Source: Ochotona curzoniae
Taxonomy: Eukaryota; Chordata; Mammalia; Lagomorpha; Ochotonidae
NCBI RefSeq assembly: GCF_017591425.1
Contig: NW_024465885.1
Coordinates: 33,798,501 to 33,862,500 of the forward strand
Direction of reading: 5' to 3'
DNA length: 64,000 nt
Below, one piece after another: positions 1-10,310 of the stretch. Positions within the stretch are counted from its first letter, which is position 1; each line of letters opens with the position of its first letter. A program made the position numbers and the translations under genes. Below the pieces are notes generated by a model. The model did no database searches, was not told where the DNA came from, and was given only the letters and a program-made list of their open reading frames with translations.

Positions 1-1370
1 GTCCCTTGGGCCCTCTCTGTCACTGGCAGGAAGCATGTAGTCAAGGAGCTAGAATCAGTAAGCAGAGGTGGTTATGGAACATAGATACCCTGACATGAGA
101 TGCGAAATCTAATGTCCACCACTTAGCCAGAATTGAAATGCAACAAAATAGGATTTACAATAAAAGATTCTTCTTGCATGCCAACAAGACTTTGTTCTTG
201 TCATGTTTGCTATCTTAGTATTAAATTTCAGATACAAAGATTTCAAGTAGATTGCAGTGGAAAAATTTCAGCCCAATCCACTCCATGATGGATATCACAT
301 TAATCTCCTGATGAAAATAACGTGCCTGTAAAACATGGGAACCAGAGAAATAACGAAAATATTATAGGATCAGAGTATTACTTTTTTCTATACAATCAGT
401 GTGATGGCAATGGCCATGGAATAATAGATGCTGGGTTGTTTAATGTAAACAATGTTAATATGTTTATATTCATGTTAGTGTTAATATCTAATGTTAAATC
501 TCATGTTAATATCTAATGTTAAATGTTAATATCTCATGGCAAGCAGATAATAGATATTAGAGACAGAGCAGGACTCAAGCTTCTGTCATTAGATGGGTTT
601 GCATGGAAGTGTGAAGTAGTTTTACATATACAGAGGGAAAAACTATTCTACGATATTATATATTTTTTAAACCAAATGACAAAATCTATCACATTATGAC
701 AATCCTGTTGCATTCTTTGCTATTTATGTTAGAAGTGTTGCCATCTTTCAAGATCTTTGTCTCGTACATGTCCTGATAGAGCTGACATATTGCAAACTTA
801 TCTGAGGTACAATCTTTACTGCTGCTGAAGCCAAAATGACTTGCATGAAATTTTGTTAGCACTTCTTCCTCATTGTCTGGTTTTGAGGAATTACTTCTAC
901 TTGCTAGGTTAAGTTTTCTTGTCTGGATAAGGAGCATGACCGTAGTAGTGCTTAATTCCTATGATGGCATACAGTATAAATTCAGTGGCATATACAACAT
1001 GCTCAAAAACGCTTCTCAATAGAAGTTACCTGTTGTTTTCTATAAAGTAGTAATCCTTTGTTGTAAAATGAATGATTCTATGTAATATCATTAATTTAAA
1101 GGCAGTAAGGAAATTTGATTACTGATATTTCTATATTGAATGTGTTAAGTGTCAAGCAGATGGCTGCAGATTTTTATTTTGGTAGTTATATGTAATTAGA
1201 AAAGAAGTTTGGTTATTTTAATAACTATTCAAGATTTTTTAAGTTAATTTCATTTAACTGATATTGATTATGTGTTTTCAATAAAAATTGTTGTATTTCA
1301 GTATTTTCCATATCCTCATAATGAAAACATACACACACACACACAGACATGCATGCACAGAGAATTTTGT
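1..1370. other. Unique AT-rich noncoding stretch
   Basis: No open frame here exceeds 82 codons and none resembles a known protein. I see no SINE or L1 body. The stretch contains a small minisatellite (449-537) and a short CA run (1331-1344). It is most simply intergenic or intronic DNA. Confidence 0.7.
449..537. repeat. Minisatellite-like array, TTAATATCTAATGTTAAAT units
   Basis: The motif TTAATATCTAATGTTAAAT occurs twice in close succession (from 481 and 507), with degenerate partial copies on both sides (TTAATATGTTTA before, TTAATATCTCATGG after). The spacing is about 26 bp. This is a small local tandem duplication, probably of replication-slippage origin, and not part of a larger satellite. 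Confidence 0.65.
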
Positions 1371-1385
1371 AGAATTTCATGGATA

Positions 1386-1714
1386 GGGCCCGGTGGCTGG
1401 CCTAGCAGCTAAAGTCCTCACCTTGAACACCCCGGGATCCCATATGGGTGCCGGTTCTAATCCCCACAGCTTCACTTCCCATCCAGCTCCCTGCCTGTGG
1501 CCCGGGAAAGCAGTCAAGGACGGCCTAAAGCTTTGGGACCCTGCACCCTTGTGGGATACCTGGAAGAAGTTCCTGGATCCTGGCTTCAGATCGGCATAGC
1601 ATTGGCCTTTGTCCTCACTTGGGGAGTGAATCATTGGATGGAAGATCTTCCTCTCTGTCTCTCCTCTCTGTATATCTGACTTTCCAATAAATAAATAAAT
1701 CTTAAAAAAAAAAA
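1386..1714 (+). mobile_element. CSINE, full-length, plus strand, with TSD
   Basis: The element starts with GGGCCCGGTGGC, carries the tRNA-like head, the ATCCCATATGGG and GGGAAAGCAG body motifs, the GGAGTGAATCATTGG block and the CT-rich stretch, and ends in AATAAATAAATAAATCTT plus an A run. Flanking repeats AGAATTTCATGGATA (1371-1385) and AGAATTTGAAGGATA (1715-1729) form a 15 bp TSD with two mismatches. The family is lagomorph-specific, transcribed by RNA polymerase III and moved by L1 machinery. It belongs to the 'CTAGCAGCTAAA' head type. The 121-codon minus-strand frame over it is a by-product of the SINE. Confidence 0.95.
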
Positions 1715-3205
1715 AGAATTTGAAGGATATAGAAATTGTCAAAAAGTGGTTACATAAGTTCAGATTTTCATCTTAAACATGTTTACCTTTTAATTTCATG
1801 CTTCCAGAAACAATTTGAAGTTTTCCCCTAGGTGTATACACACATTTTAAAAAACTTTTAAAATACATGGTGTATTTGGTTTTCAAACCATCAGTTATTG
1901 CCACCTACACGTATTATTATTTTATAAATTTTTGTTTTTGAATGTGTTTATTTGAAGTTAAAACTTGATTGAGGTTTTCTTGTATCACTAAGTTATGGTC
2001 TGTTTCTGACTCACATGTTTGTCTCAGTACTCTGGTTCACAGATACTTTATTATTGAATTTTTTCTCTTTTATAAAGTTAATTACCATAATGTCTTAAAA
2101 GAAGAGAAACGAACTCTAGTTTCTGCTGCTTAACAGTACAATATAGAAAATGGACAAGAATAATCCAACAATAGTATGAAATCAAGAAAATGCAACAGTT
2201 ATTGTGTTGCATCATGTTCTCTAAATGATGTTTCTATGAAATTTTCCTTCTGCCTAAATTGTACAGCTGTTTTATTGCATTAAATTAATTTATAAAAGAA
2301 TTTAGTGTTTTCTACTAGAACATATTACAACTTCCTTAATACCATTTGAATAAGAGAATCAGCCCAAATATTTACACCTGCTTCATAAAACAGCTTATAT
2401 CATCTCCCAGACAGGGATTTGTATATTATTCAGTTTTTATGAGTTAGAGAAGCTATGTAATTAATCATGAAATAGCTTCATTAAATTTCATCTCAATGAA
2501 AAAGATTATCCTGGAAAATGATCTAAGGAAATTTTTATTTTCACTGCTGTATTTAAAATAATACTCGAAAATCTTCAATAATTTGATATAGTTAAGTGAA
2601 TTTTGACTAGACAGGTTTATAAAAACAACAGCAGCAAAATAGCATTTATTTGAAAAATGGAGAAAACAAAACTAGTTTTGCTAATGGGTTGTCATTTGTA
2701 TTCTAAGTATTCATTAACCAGGAGGTGGCTAATGAGCAGATGTTTAATTTGTAGCAGAAATAGTTGTGTTTCTTTCTTTCCTTTTTTTTTTTTTTCATGG
2801 TGATCAAAGGTATGGATGTCTAGATTAACAAATAAGTAGGAAGTTCTCAACTTTATAACACTGAATAGAAAGATGTTTTAATAACCCAAATGAATGTGAT
2901 TTTGAAACTTACATGAAAATTTCATAAAAATATTGATATAAATTTAGAGAAAAGCTGAAACACAAAGAGTACTAACAGTCAATGATACTGAAATAAATAT
3001 AGTCAATTCATATTGAATGCATTATGAAATGTTTACTTACATTTTATATCTCACTGTTTCACTAATGGTCATTTCCCTACTTACTGACAAGAATAGGAAA
3101 TTCTGTGAATCTATTTTGTTTTATTTTTCAAGTATCAAAGTATTTTTTTCCTTGGCGTAATTTTGACTGATGAGGTTTTACCAAAGGAACAAAAGCATTA
3201 GAAAA

Positions 3206-3221
3206 TGTGTGTGTGTGTGTG
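3206..3221. repeat. (TG)8 microsatellite
   Basis: An uninterrupted TG dinucleotide run in unique DNA. Confidence 0.9.
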
Positions 3222-3273
3222 CTATTCAGCATTTTGACAATGAAACTTTTAGAAAAATATATTCAATGAAAAA

Positions 3274-3345
3274 GAAAAATCTCAATATTCAAATAATATT
3301 TCTTTTCACAGAAAAAGGAAAATCTCAATATTCAGATGCTATTTC
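3274..3345. repeat. Local direct duplication, ATCTCAATATTC units
   Basis: Two copies of roughly 27 bp sharing GAAAATCTCAATATTC and an ATTTC end lie about 43 bp apart (3274-3300 and 3318-3345). The second has a few substitutions. Probably a small tandem duplication. Confidence 0.55.
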
Positions 3346-3430
3346 CAATTGAAAGCAGTGATCCTTAATTTTTTTCTTTGATCTATCATCTAAAACTAAT
3401 TTTCTGCTGCAAAGCTTAATTTTGGTATCT

Positions 3431-3749
3431 TTTTTTTTTTAATTTTTTTTTATTGGAAAGGCAAATATACAGAGAGGAGAGACAGAGAGGAAGATCTTCT
3501 GTCCAATGATTCACTCCCCAAGTGAGCGCAACAGGTCGATACTATGCCGATCCAAAGCCAGGAGCCTCTTCCGGGTCTCCCACACGGGTGCAGGGTCCCA
3601 AAGCTTTAGGCCGTCCTCGACTGCTTTCCCAGGCCACGGGCAGGGAGCTGGGTGGGAAGCAGGGCCGCCGGGATAGAACCTGCGCCCATATGGGATCCAG
3701 GGGCTTGCAAGGCGAGGACCTTAACCACTTGCGCCACCGTGCCGGACCC
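3431..3749 (-). mobile_element. CSINE, full-length, minus strand, young type
   Basis: On the plus strand it reads poly-T, TTTATTGGAAAGGC, ATACAGAGAGGAG, GAAGATCTTC, and ends at the inverted head GCGCCACCGTGCCGGACCC. The head type is the 'GCGCAAGTGGTTAA' variant. The flanking repeat TGGTATCT (3423-3430 and 3751-3758) is a short TSD. Several CpGs remain, consistent with a recent insertion. Open frames across it on both strands are shadows of the SINE. Confidence 0.94.
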
Positions 3750-3772
3750 ATGGTATCTTAATCAATACTTTT

Positions 3773-4825
3773 TTTTCCCATTTTCAATGAACTCTGTTTT
3801 ATTATTATTATATTTTTGACAGTCTTTACATAGTTAATTGGGGTAGAAAGGTTCACGGGCTATAGGAAAGTGGGTAAGACTATTATTTCCGTATTGTTTC
3901 CTTCATGTTTAAAGAGGGGTATTAAGGGAGACAGCCCTTCCAATTTCCCACCCTCGCTGGGTCCCGCATGTAGGGTATGGTCTGAGGTTTTAGCTCAAGT
4001 GGTTTTGATAGTTCACCAGTTATAAATTGCTGCCCATCTGGCCACTCCAAGCACTGTAAGGTCTTTGAAAAATCCACTGATTGACATAGTCTATCATAGA
4101 GTCTCCTTTTGCCTTGAATTTCGCTGCCAACATATTGCCGGGATGATTGATTGACCTGTTCTTTCTTCTCGATTTTCTGGGTTAGGGTTCTGAGCCAGCA
4201 TTTCAGTTGGGGAAATTTCCAAAGAAACTTTGTCTGAGGTGTTCTCGCACCAGATTCTTGTATGTAATAGTAGGTACAGGGCCCGGCTCAGTCCATGGCC
4301 CCGATCAGCTGGTGATTGGGATCGCTGGGTTGATTCTGTTTCAGCTCCAACTTCCACTGGAACCGATGGGTGTTGCAGTCCAGCCTAGTTCTGCCCAGCA
4401 CATTCTCAGCCCTTGCATAAACCAGTGGGAGTTGCAGCCTAGTTGGAGCGACCCACAATAACCCCCACCAAGCCCGCCCTCTACCCAGGTTTGCCAGTAT
4501 GTGTAGCAGTAGTTCAATCTGTCCCATACCCAATTCCACCCCAGCCGCTGTCCTGGTTTTTGTGACCTCCCATAGGAGTGGTAACCCAAGAGGGATGAGC
4601 CCACTATTTCCCTCCCAGGCCTCTCCCGCTCCCGGATTATGCACTCTCCAGGTAGTTCTGTGGTTTGACTTGACAGAACTAGCCCCCAGTGCCAGCTTCT
4701 GCCAGCTGGTTAAGCCCCAGCAACCCTCACCCACTCTAATTTTGTTTGCACCAGTAGGAATAATCAGCCCAGCCTGGCTTTTCCCTGATCTAGTCCACCT
4801 GAAGTGTACAGGTGTTGTAGCCCTG
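3773..4825 (-). mobile_element. CpG-rich retroposed element, about 1.05 kb, family not recognised
   Basis: This block is flanked by TTAATCAATACTTTT (3758-3772) and TTAAGCAATACTTTT (4826-4840), a 15 bp TSD with one mismatch. On the minus strand it ends in an A-rich tail containing ATAATAATAATAA, like the tail of the L1 3' end at 8930. These are hallmarks of L1-driven retroposition. It is GC- and CpG-rich against an AT-rich background, so it is probably young. The minus strand holds a 181-codon frame (4288-4833) with one edge in the flank and a second overlapping 87-codon frame (4094-4357); neither resembles a protein I know. Within 4340-4460 a short GGCTGCAAC/GGACTGCAAC motif recurs. It could be a 5'-truncated L1 with an unfamiliar 3'UTR, or a separate L1-mobilised transcript. 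The TSD is seen; the family is unknown. Confidence 0.75.
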
Positions 4826-4966
4826 TTAAGCAATACTTTTCAAAGGAGCAAATCATTCTTTGTATTGCTATAGTCTTTGATTGCTTCATCTGTGCAAAGT
4901 GTCCTCTTCAGGGGCCATCTTATGCACTATAATTGTTTTAACAATCAGGAATGTATTTCTAATTTA

Positions 4967-5250
4967 TATCTGTATGTATGTATTCGAAAGGCAGAGTGGC
5001 AGAGAGAAAGGGCTGAATGCACAAAGGAGATCTCTCATTGGCTGTTTCATTCATGAAAGCCTATATAAGATGAGATTGGTGCCAAACAAAAGGCAAGAGC
5101 TTACCACACTATCCAGGTTTCCTATGTGGGTATCTTTTGATATATGTACTTTCATGAAATTGAATCAGAAGTGGTGAACCCAGGACTCCAACCAAAAACT
5201 CAAGCCCACTGGTGGTGCATTCCAATTGCAGCGTATCCCAGAGTACCGAA
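4967..5250 (-). mobile_element. Old CSINE, minus strand, diverged
   Basis: GTATTCGAAAGGCAGAGTGGCAGAGAG, split by substitutions, matches the inverted 3' part of the C-element. Further on come remnants of the inverted body, TCCTATGTGGG and CCCAGGACTCCAACC. It is strongly diverged compared with the copy at 3431, so it is an old insertion. Boundaries are approximate. Confidence 0.75.
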
Positions 5251-5270
5251 ACATCTATCTCTAATCATAC

Positions 5271-5411
5271 TCTTTTTTTTTTAGGTTTTATTTTTATTGA
5301 AAAGTCAGATATTCAGAGAGAAGGAAAGAGATAGGAAGATCTTTTGTCCAATGATTCACTCCCAGTGACCACACAGCCAGATCTATACAGATCTAAAGCC
5401 AGGAGTCAGGA
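5271..5411 (-). mobile_element. CSINE, minus strand, 5'-truncated
   Basis: A T run followed by TTTATTGAAAAGTCAGATATTCAGAGAG, GAAGATCTTTTGTCCAATGATTCACTCCC and the AAGCCAGGAG block is the inverted 3' half of the element. The match stops near 5411, so the tRNA-like head is missing. Confidence 0.85.
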
Positions 5412-6070
5412 ACTTTATCTTCATACTTTTTCTTCTTACCTAAGTAAAAATAATCAAAATTTTCCACCAGATTGTGCCTTCTGACTGCTTAAGAAATCAA
5501 GTTGTTTAGTTTTACCTACAGCCATTTCCCATCAAAAACAGAATTTATTTGGGGGTTATTAGAATTAGATCAGCATGGTGCTTTCCAATTAAGTGTTCAG
5601 AATTGTATAGGTCAAATTTAAAGAAAAATTTTCTCTAAATTTAAATATGTGTGCAGATTATCTGCACAAGATATTAAATTGTTAATCTCCAATATGTATG
5701 CTTATATTTCTCGGTTATTTGATTCCTAATGTCCTATACATTTTTACCTTTAATTTCATATTTTTTTCATTTTAAAGAATATCTTGACTTTTATTCATTT
5801 TCTTTCTATTATTTTGATTTCATTTTGATATGGTAATAGTTTCTTAAGTTTCTTAATTTTTTCTTAAAAATGTCTTGGTTTATTTTGTTGCTTTTTTCCT
5901 CACATATATTGCATTTTTCAATAATAAAGATGCTTCATTATTTTGAACATTGCTGTGTATACATTTTAATTATTCAATTGAGTTATTTTTGAACCATGTG
6001 TTTTAACATTCTGTTTCTGTTGTTTGTAGTCTTAGTTTGACTCCCACATGGGTTTGCAAAATGATTACTA
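5412..6070. other. Unique AT-rich noncoding stretch
   Basis: T-rich, low-complexity-leaning sequence between a truncated CSINE and the start of the L1 below. I see no gene or recognisable repeat. Confidence 0.6.
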
Positions 6071-8485
6071 GAAACAGCAAGTTATGTGGAATCAAAGTGG
6101 TGGAATAGCCTAAGGATGTGCTTAAATGTAGAATCATTAACCATGGTAAAGCATAGAGGTCACATTCCAGGAAATATGGGAGGGCAGGCTGTCAGGAGAG
6201 GGACACCTGCAGACTGATGGACAATGGAAATCAGCAGAGACAACGGTTGATGTTGCAGTGACAGGATACTCTAGTGGAAGTCATAGAGTAGCTATTGAGC
6301 CCCATTGGTGGCTGGAGTTCCACCAGCAGCCAGTCAGGAAGGAGAGTTCACCAGGAGTTCGGACCGTGACCCAGGCAAGGAACTTCCTCCCTTGCTGATT
6401 TGTTTGAATCAACAAGGAGTAGAGGGCGAATAGCACATCCCAAATGGTCTGTGCGGGAACAGGGTAGATTTCTCAGCCAAGACCTTCACCAGAGCTGCAT
6501 TGGATGCCATTTTATGTTGGAAGGAAAAAGGCTTTGGGACAAAACTGTGCATTTAGTAAGCAGGGAGCAAACTCATTTCTGGTTTAGTGCTTTGTACTGA
6601 TATAGGTATCCTACAGGTTCCACACAAAATCGATCCATGTAATCCCCAAACCTAATGACTAGCAGATCCAAAGCTCCACCTGTGGCACATCAAGCACCAT
6701 TTCGTAGTGTGGCAAAGGCTTAGTTTGGAGGAACAACAGTGAGCTGTGCATATGCTGAGCTGGATGTCAACTCACTTCCCGCTCAGTTCATTACACTGGT
6801 CCCACAGGGAAAATAATAATGAGTTTGGGATACTACGAGTCAAAATATTTCTGGGTCTTAGACCCAATGATCAGCAAGTTCTGGCAAGCTCAGCACCATC
6901 AATAACCTATTTATTTAGGACACCTGGTGTCTCCATAATAGTGGAAACTGAACTGAAAGTGGGGTAAAGGTTGTACAGACAATGATGCAGCCACAACATG
7001 GGATCACAGGAGGTGGAGAGTGGTGAGCCAGGAGCTGGGTCCACAGAGACCTTGGTGGAAATCTAGCACAAGCACTCAGACCTGATTCTTTCTGAATGGA
7101 GTGGCACAAGTGACTGCAAACAAAGAATTGGATACCAATCACAATAAGTAAAACTGAACTATAAATCTGTGGGTGACACAGCTAGGAAATTTGCTTTAAG
7201 GAGAAGAATCTGCTAACAAGAAGTGCAATGACAGAAAGCAAAAGAAGAGACAGAGGGACAATGAATATTACTGAAGACTCCCATGCAAAGGAACAAAAGC
7301 CTTTGCCAACCTCAGAGTTAACTGAGGAATACATCAACGGAATGGGAGATGCAGAATTCAGATAATTCATTATAATATTTCTTATCAATAACAAGTACAT
7401 ATAGGAGTTCAAGGAATTAAAGGAATATGTCATACAGGAAATTGAAACACTGAAACAGAATCAAGGTGAATTATTGGAAATGAAGGACACAATAGAGCAA
7501 ATTAAAAATTCTGTGGAATATCTCCCTAATAGTTCATGAGGCAGAAGAAAGAATCTTAGAATTGGAAGATGTTGCTTGTCACAATGGGGAAACGATAAAA
7601 AATATGGAAGCAGAGATTGGTCAAGCTAGAAAAAAGTATTTAAAATTAAAAGTTAGTATTTAAAAGCCAAATAATAGTCATGGGAGTTGCAGAAGGTGCA
7701 GAAAGAGAAGCTGGGTTTAAAAAGCGTTTAGTGAAATAGTAAAGGAAAACTTCCTTAATCTGAAGAAAGAACTAGAACAGAATACAGGAGGGACACAGGA
7801 ATCGCAACAGGGTTTTCCAAAAGTGATCTTCTCCACAACACATGATGATCAAGTTCTCTTCAATCAAACATAGGGAAAAGATTCTTAAATGTGCAAGTTA
7901 AAAAATTAATTGAACTCTAGAGGAATGGCAGTCAGATTCACAGCAGACTTTCATAGTAAACTCTACAGGCCAGAAGATAATGGAGTGACATATCCCAGAT
8001 TCTTAAAGGAAGACATGGTCAGCCCAGAATAACATACTTGGCAAAGCTTTCCTTTGTCTTTGAATGAAATAAAATTCTTCCATAATAATGAAAGCTCAAA
8101 GACTATGCTTCTTCCTGACCTGCCCACAACTGATACTTAAAGATGTTCTCTTGACAGAGAAAAGGAATAGCACTCACCAAAGCAAAAGGGAAATGTGAAG
8201 AATATCCCAGTAAAAGAACGACAGAAGACAAAAACTACTGTTATTAAAAAAAATGAAATGCAGTTTTTTGTGGCCAAATGGGCCCAACTGGAAACCATCA
8301 TGCTAAGGGAAATGAGTCAATTCCAAAATACTGGACACTGTGCAAGGCACATGCTTGCATTTAAAGAAACAAGACTAGATTTGAACTGTAATACTGCAAC
8401 GAAGTGGAGCAATCCACCATGGGGGGAGAGCAAGGGGAGGGGAAAGGGAAACATCAGAGCCTATGAAACATTGTTATAAAATTAA
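6070..8485 (+). mobile_element. Decayed L1 with 5'UTR, ORF1 and 3'UTR but no ORF2 (HAL1-like)
   Basis: About 6070-7200 looks like an L1 5'UTR: GC-moderate and without frames, leading to an ATG at 7228. A broken ORF1 follows (separate entry). Directly after the ORF1 C-terminal region, from about 8260, comes L1 3'UTR sequence (AACTGGAAACCATCATGC, AATGAGTCAATTCC, a G-rich polypurine block at 8413-8450 and a CCTATGAAACATTGTTATAAAA end). The roughly 3.8 kb expected for ORF2 is absent. That is the arrangement of half-L1 (HAL1) elements or of an L1 with an internal deletion. The 5' boundary is estimated. Confidence 0.75.
7228..8160 (+). pseudogene. L1 ORF1 pseudogene
   Basis: ORF1p is the RNA-binding chaperone of L1, with a coiled coil, an RRM and a C-terminal domain. 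A frame opens at ATG 7228 (MTESKRRDRGTMNITEDS) and meets an in-frame TAA at 7363 after 45 codons. Downstream, in shifting frames, a glutamate/lysine-rich coiled-coil-like stretch (IQEIETLKQNQGELLEMKD, from about 7433) is followed by an RRM-entry motif (IVMGVAEGAEREAG, about 7675). The C-terminal domain follows (LYRPEDNGVTYPRFLKED near 7960, then the equivalent of YPAKLSF near 8030). Several stops and frameshifts make it dead. ORF1 is recognised from the order of these motifs. Confidence 0.8.
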
Positions 8486-8492
8486 ATGGATA

Positions 8493-8794
8493 GGGCCCAG
8501 CAGCATGGCCTAGCAGCTAAAGTCCTCCCTTGAATGCCCCTGGATCCCATATGGGCACCGGTTCTGATCCCATCTAGCTCCCTGCTTGTGGCCTGGGAAA
8601 GCAGCAGAGGACAGCCCGAGGCTTTGGGACCCTGCACCTGTGTGCGAGACCTGGAGGAAGTTCCTGGAGCCTGGCTTTGGATCAGCACAGCATCGGCCTT
8701 TGTGCTCACTTGGGGAGTGAATCATTGGACGGAAGATCTTTCTCTCTGTCTCTCCTCCTCTCTGTGTATCTGACTTTCCAATAAATAAATAAAT
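8493..8794 (+). mobile_element. CSINE, plus strand, inserted in the L1 3' region
   Basis: GGGCCCAGCAGCATGGCCTAGC head, ATCCCATATGGGC and GGGAAAGCAG motifs, GGGGAGTGAATCATTGG block, CT-rich stretch, and an AATAAATAAATAAATCC end. The body lacks a short piece after the GGTTCTGATCCC motif. Flanks AAATTAAATGGATA and AAATTATGGATTTA look like an imperfect TSD. It separates two L1 3'-end-like segments. Confidence 0.92.
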
Positions 8795-8960
8795 CCATAA
8801 ATTATGGATTTATGATTGTTTATGAAGAACTATACGATTGTAATAGCATGGTGGAAATCAGTGGGATGGGGGAGGGGATTTGGGGAAGCAGTAAGGGAAA
8901 TCACAGAGCATATGAAACTGTATCATGAAATAATAATAATAACAATAAAATGGGAAAAAG
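8795..8960 (+). mobile_element. Second L1 3'UTR segment
   Basis: It repeats the pattern seen at 8380-8480: an ACTGTAATA-like start, a G-rich polypurine block (GGGATGGGGGAGGGGATTTGG), CATATGAAACTGTATCATG and an A-rich tail with ATAATAATAATAA. It is either a separate 3'-end L1 insertion or a local duplication of the L1 3'UTR. Confidence 0.7.
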
Positions 8961-9335
8961 TAGCAGTTACTTACTTGGTAACAGGTGAGTGAATACTTGT
9001 TTTTTTTTTTTTTTTTGCCAGTTTGACCTCAGAGACAGAAACTCTTGCCTCTCTTCAAAAAAAATTATCTAAATTTAACACGTAGGCATGAAGCGAATCC
9101 CATGGAATCTAAGTTATTACTACTTGAGCAAGAGTCAGGCCAAAACTTTTCATCACTTTGTGCTTTTGCACAATGTGCATTACAACACATCTTAATATTA
9201 CTGCCTGTTAGTATTGTCAGTAAAAATACATGTTTATTATGAAATTGGCTAAAGTTATCACTGAACAATTGACAGTTATTCAGATAGGGCTTTATTTTAG
9301 ACATCCACTATGTTTGAGTTTTATAATTTAATTTG
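8961..9335. other. Unique noncoding stretch
   Basis: Apart from a T run at 9001-9017 I see no repeat and no coding frame above 79 codons. Confidence 0.6.
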
Positions 9336-9617
9336 GGGACCAACTCATCTTTCCATTTTTGGGATTCCATATTGATGTGGGTCATGTCCCAGTTGCTCTG
9401 CTGCCCTTCTACCTCCCTGTTTGTGTCCTGGGAAAGTAGTAGAGGATGTTCCCAGGCCTTCAAACCTTGCATCTTCATGTGAGACCTTGAAGAAGCTTCT
9501 GGCTCCTGGTTTTGATTTGGCTCAGCTTTCGGTGTAGTGGCCATTTGGGTAGTGAGCCAGTGGATGGAAGATCTCTTGCGTTTTCTTTGTACATCTGATC
9601 TGCAGTAAATAAAGCTT
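9336..9617 (+). mobile_element. Old CSINE, plus strand
   Basis: The equivalents of the GATTCCATATTGATGTGGG, CCTGGGAAAGTAGTAGAGG, GAGACCTTGAAGAAGCTTC and GTAGTGAGCCAGTGGATGG blocks appear in the right order and end at AGTAAATAAAGCTT. Diverged; the head is poorly preserved. Confidence 0.85.
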
Positions 9618-9950
9618 CAGACATTATAAATATTACTACTAACATTCCCCTGAAGTCTAACAAATTGGTACAAAACAGTTATGTTGTTGTAATAACCATT
9701 GCTTGAAGATAGTTTCACAGACTGGTTTGTGAGAATTTGAATTATTTAAGGGCATGATCGTTAATCATATTGGATAGAATCTATCAAGATGAACACACCA
9801 AAATGTAACTACCTAAAAATTCGCACAAAGGCATGTTGGACCAATACATATAATATCTTGCATTTTAATTATTAATATGTATGCTATTGGTTGTTGGGTT
9901 TATTTCAAGATTTCACCAATAAATATGCAGAACAGTATAATTTTATATGC
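9618..9950. other. Unique noncoding stretch
   Basis: AT-rich sequence between two SINEs; nothing recognised. Confidence 0.55.
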
Positions 9951-9960
9951 TACATGTAAG

Positions 9961-10297
9961 TTTTTTTTTTTTTTAAAGATTTATTTTTATTATTTTTTCA
10001 TTGGAAAGGCGGATATACAGAGAGGAGAGACAGAGAGGAAGATCTTCCGTCCGATGATTCACTCCCCAAGTGAGTGCAACGGGCCGATGCTATGCCGATC
10101 CGAAGCCAGGAGCCTCTTCCGGGTCTCCCACGCGGGTGCAGGGTCCCAAAACTTTGGGCCGTCTTCGACTGCTTTCCCAGGCCACAGGCAGGGAGCTGGA
10201 AGGGAAGCGGGGCTGCCGGGATTAGAACCGGCGCCCATATGGGATCCCGGGCGGCAAGGCGAGGACCTTTAACCACTTGCGCCACCGCGCCGGGCCC
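9961..10297 (-). mobile_element. CSINE, minus strand, young, perfect TSD
   Basis: Poly-T tail, TTTTCATTGGAAAGGCGGATATACAGAG, and a CpG-rich body ending at the inverted head GCGCCACCGCGCCGGGCCC. The TSD TACATGTAAGTTT is perfect (9951-9963 and 10298-10310). The head is the 'GCGCAAGTGGTTAA' type, and this copy keeps more CpGs than most others here, so it is among the youngest insertions. Frames of 131 and 95 codons across it are SINE shadows. Confidence 0.97.
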
Positions 10298-10310
10298 TAC
10301 ATGTAAGTTT

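Larger units (their letters stand above)
1730..3430. other. Unique AT-rich noncoding stretch
   Basis: No convincing coding frame, SINE or L1. It holds a T run near 2781, a GT microsatellite (3206-3221) and a short local duplication (3274-3345). Nothing else stands out. Confidence 0.65.

Noticed and set aside
479..540. CRISPR-like array
   Set aside because: Only two to three short direct repeats without unique spacers, in a mammalian sequence.
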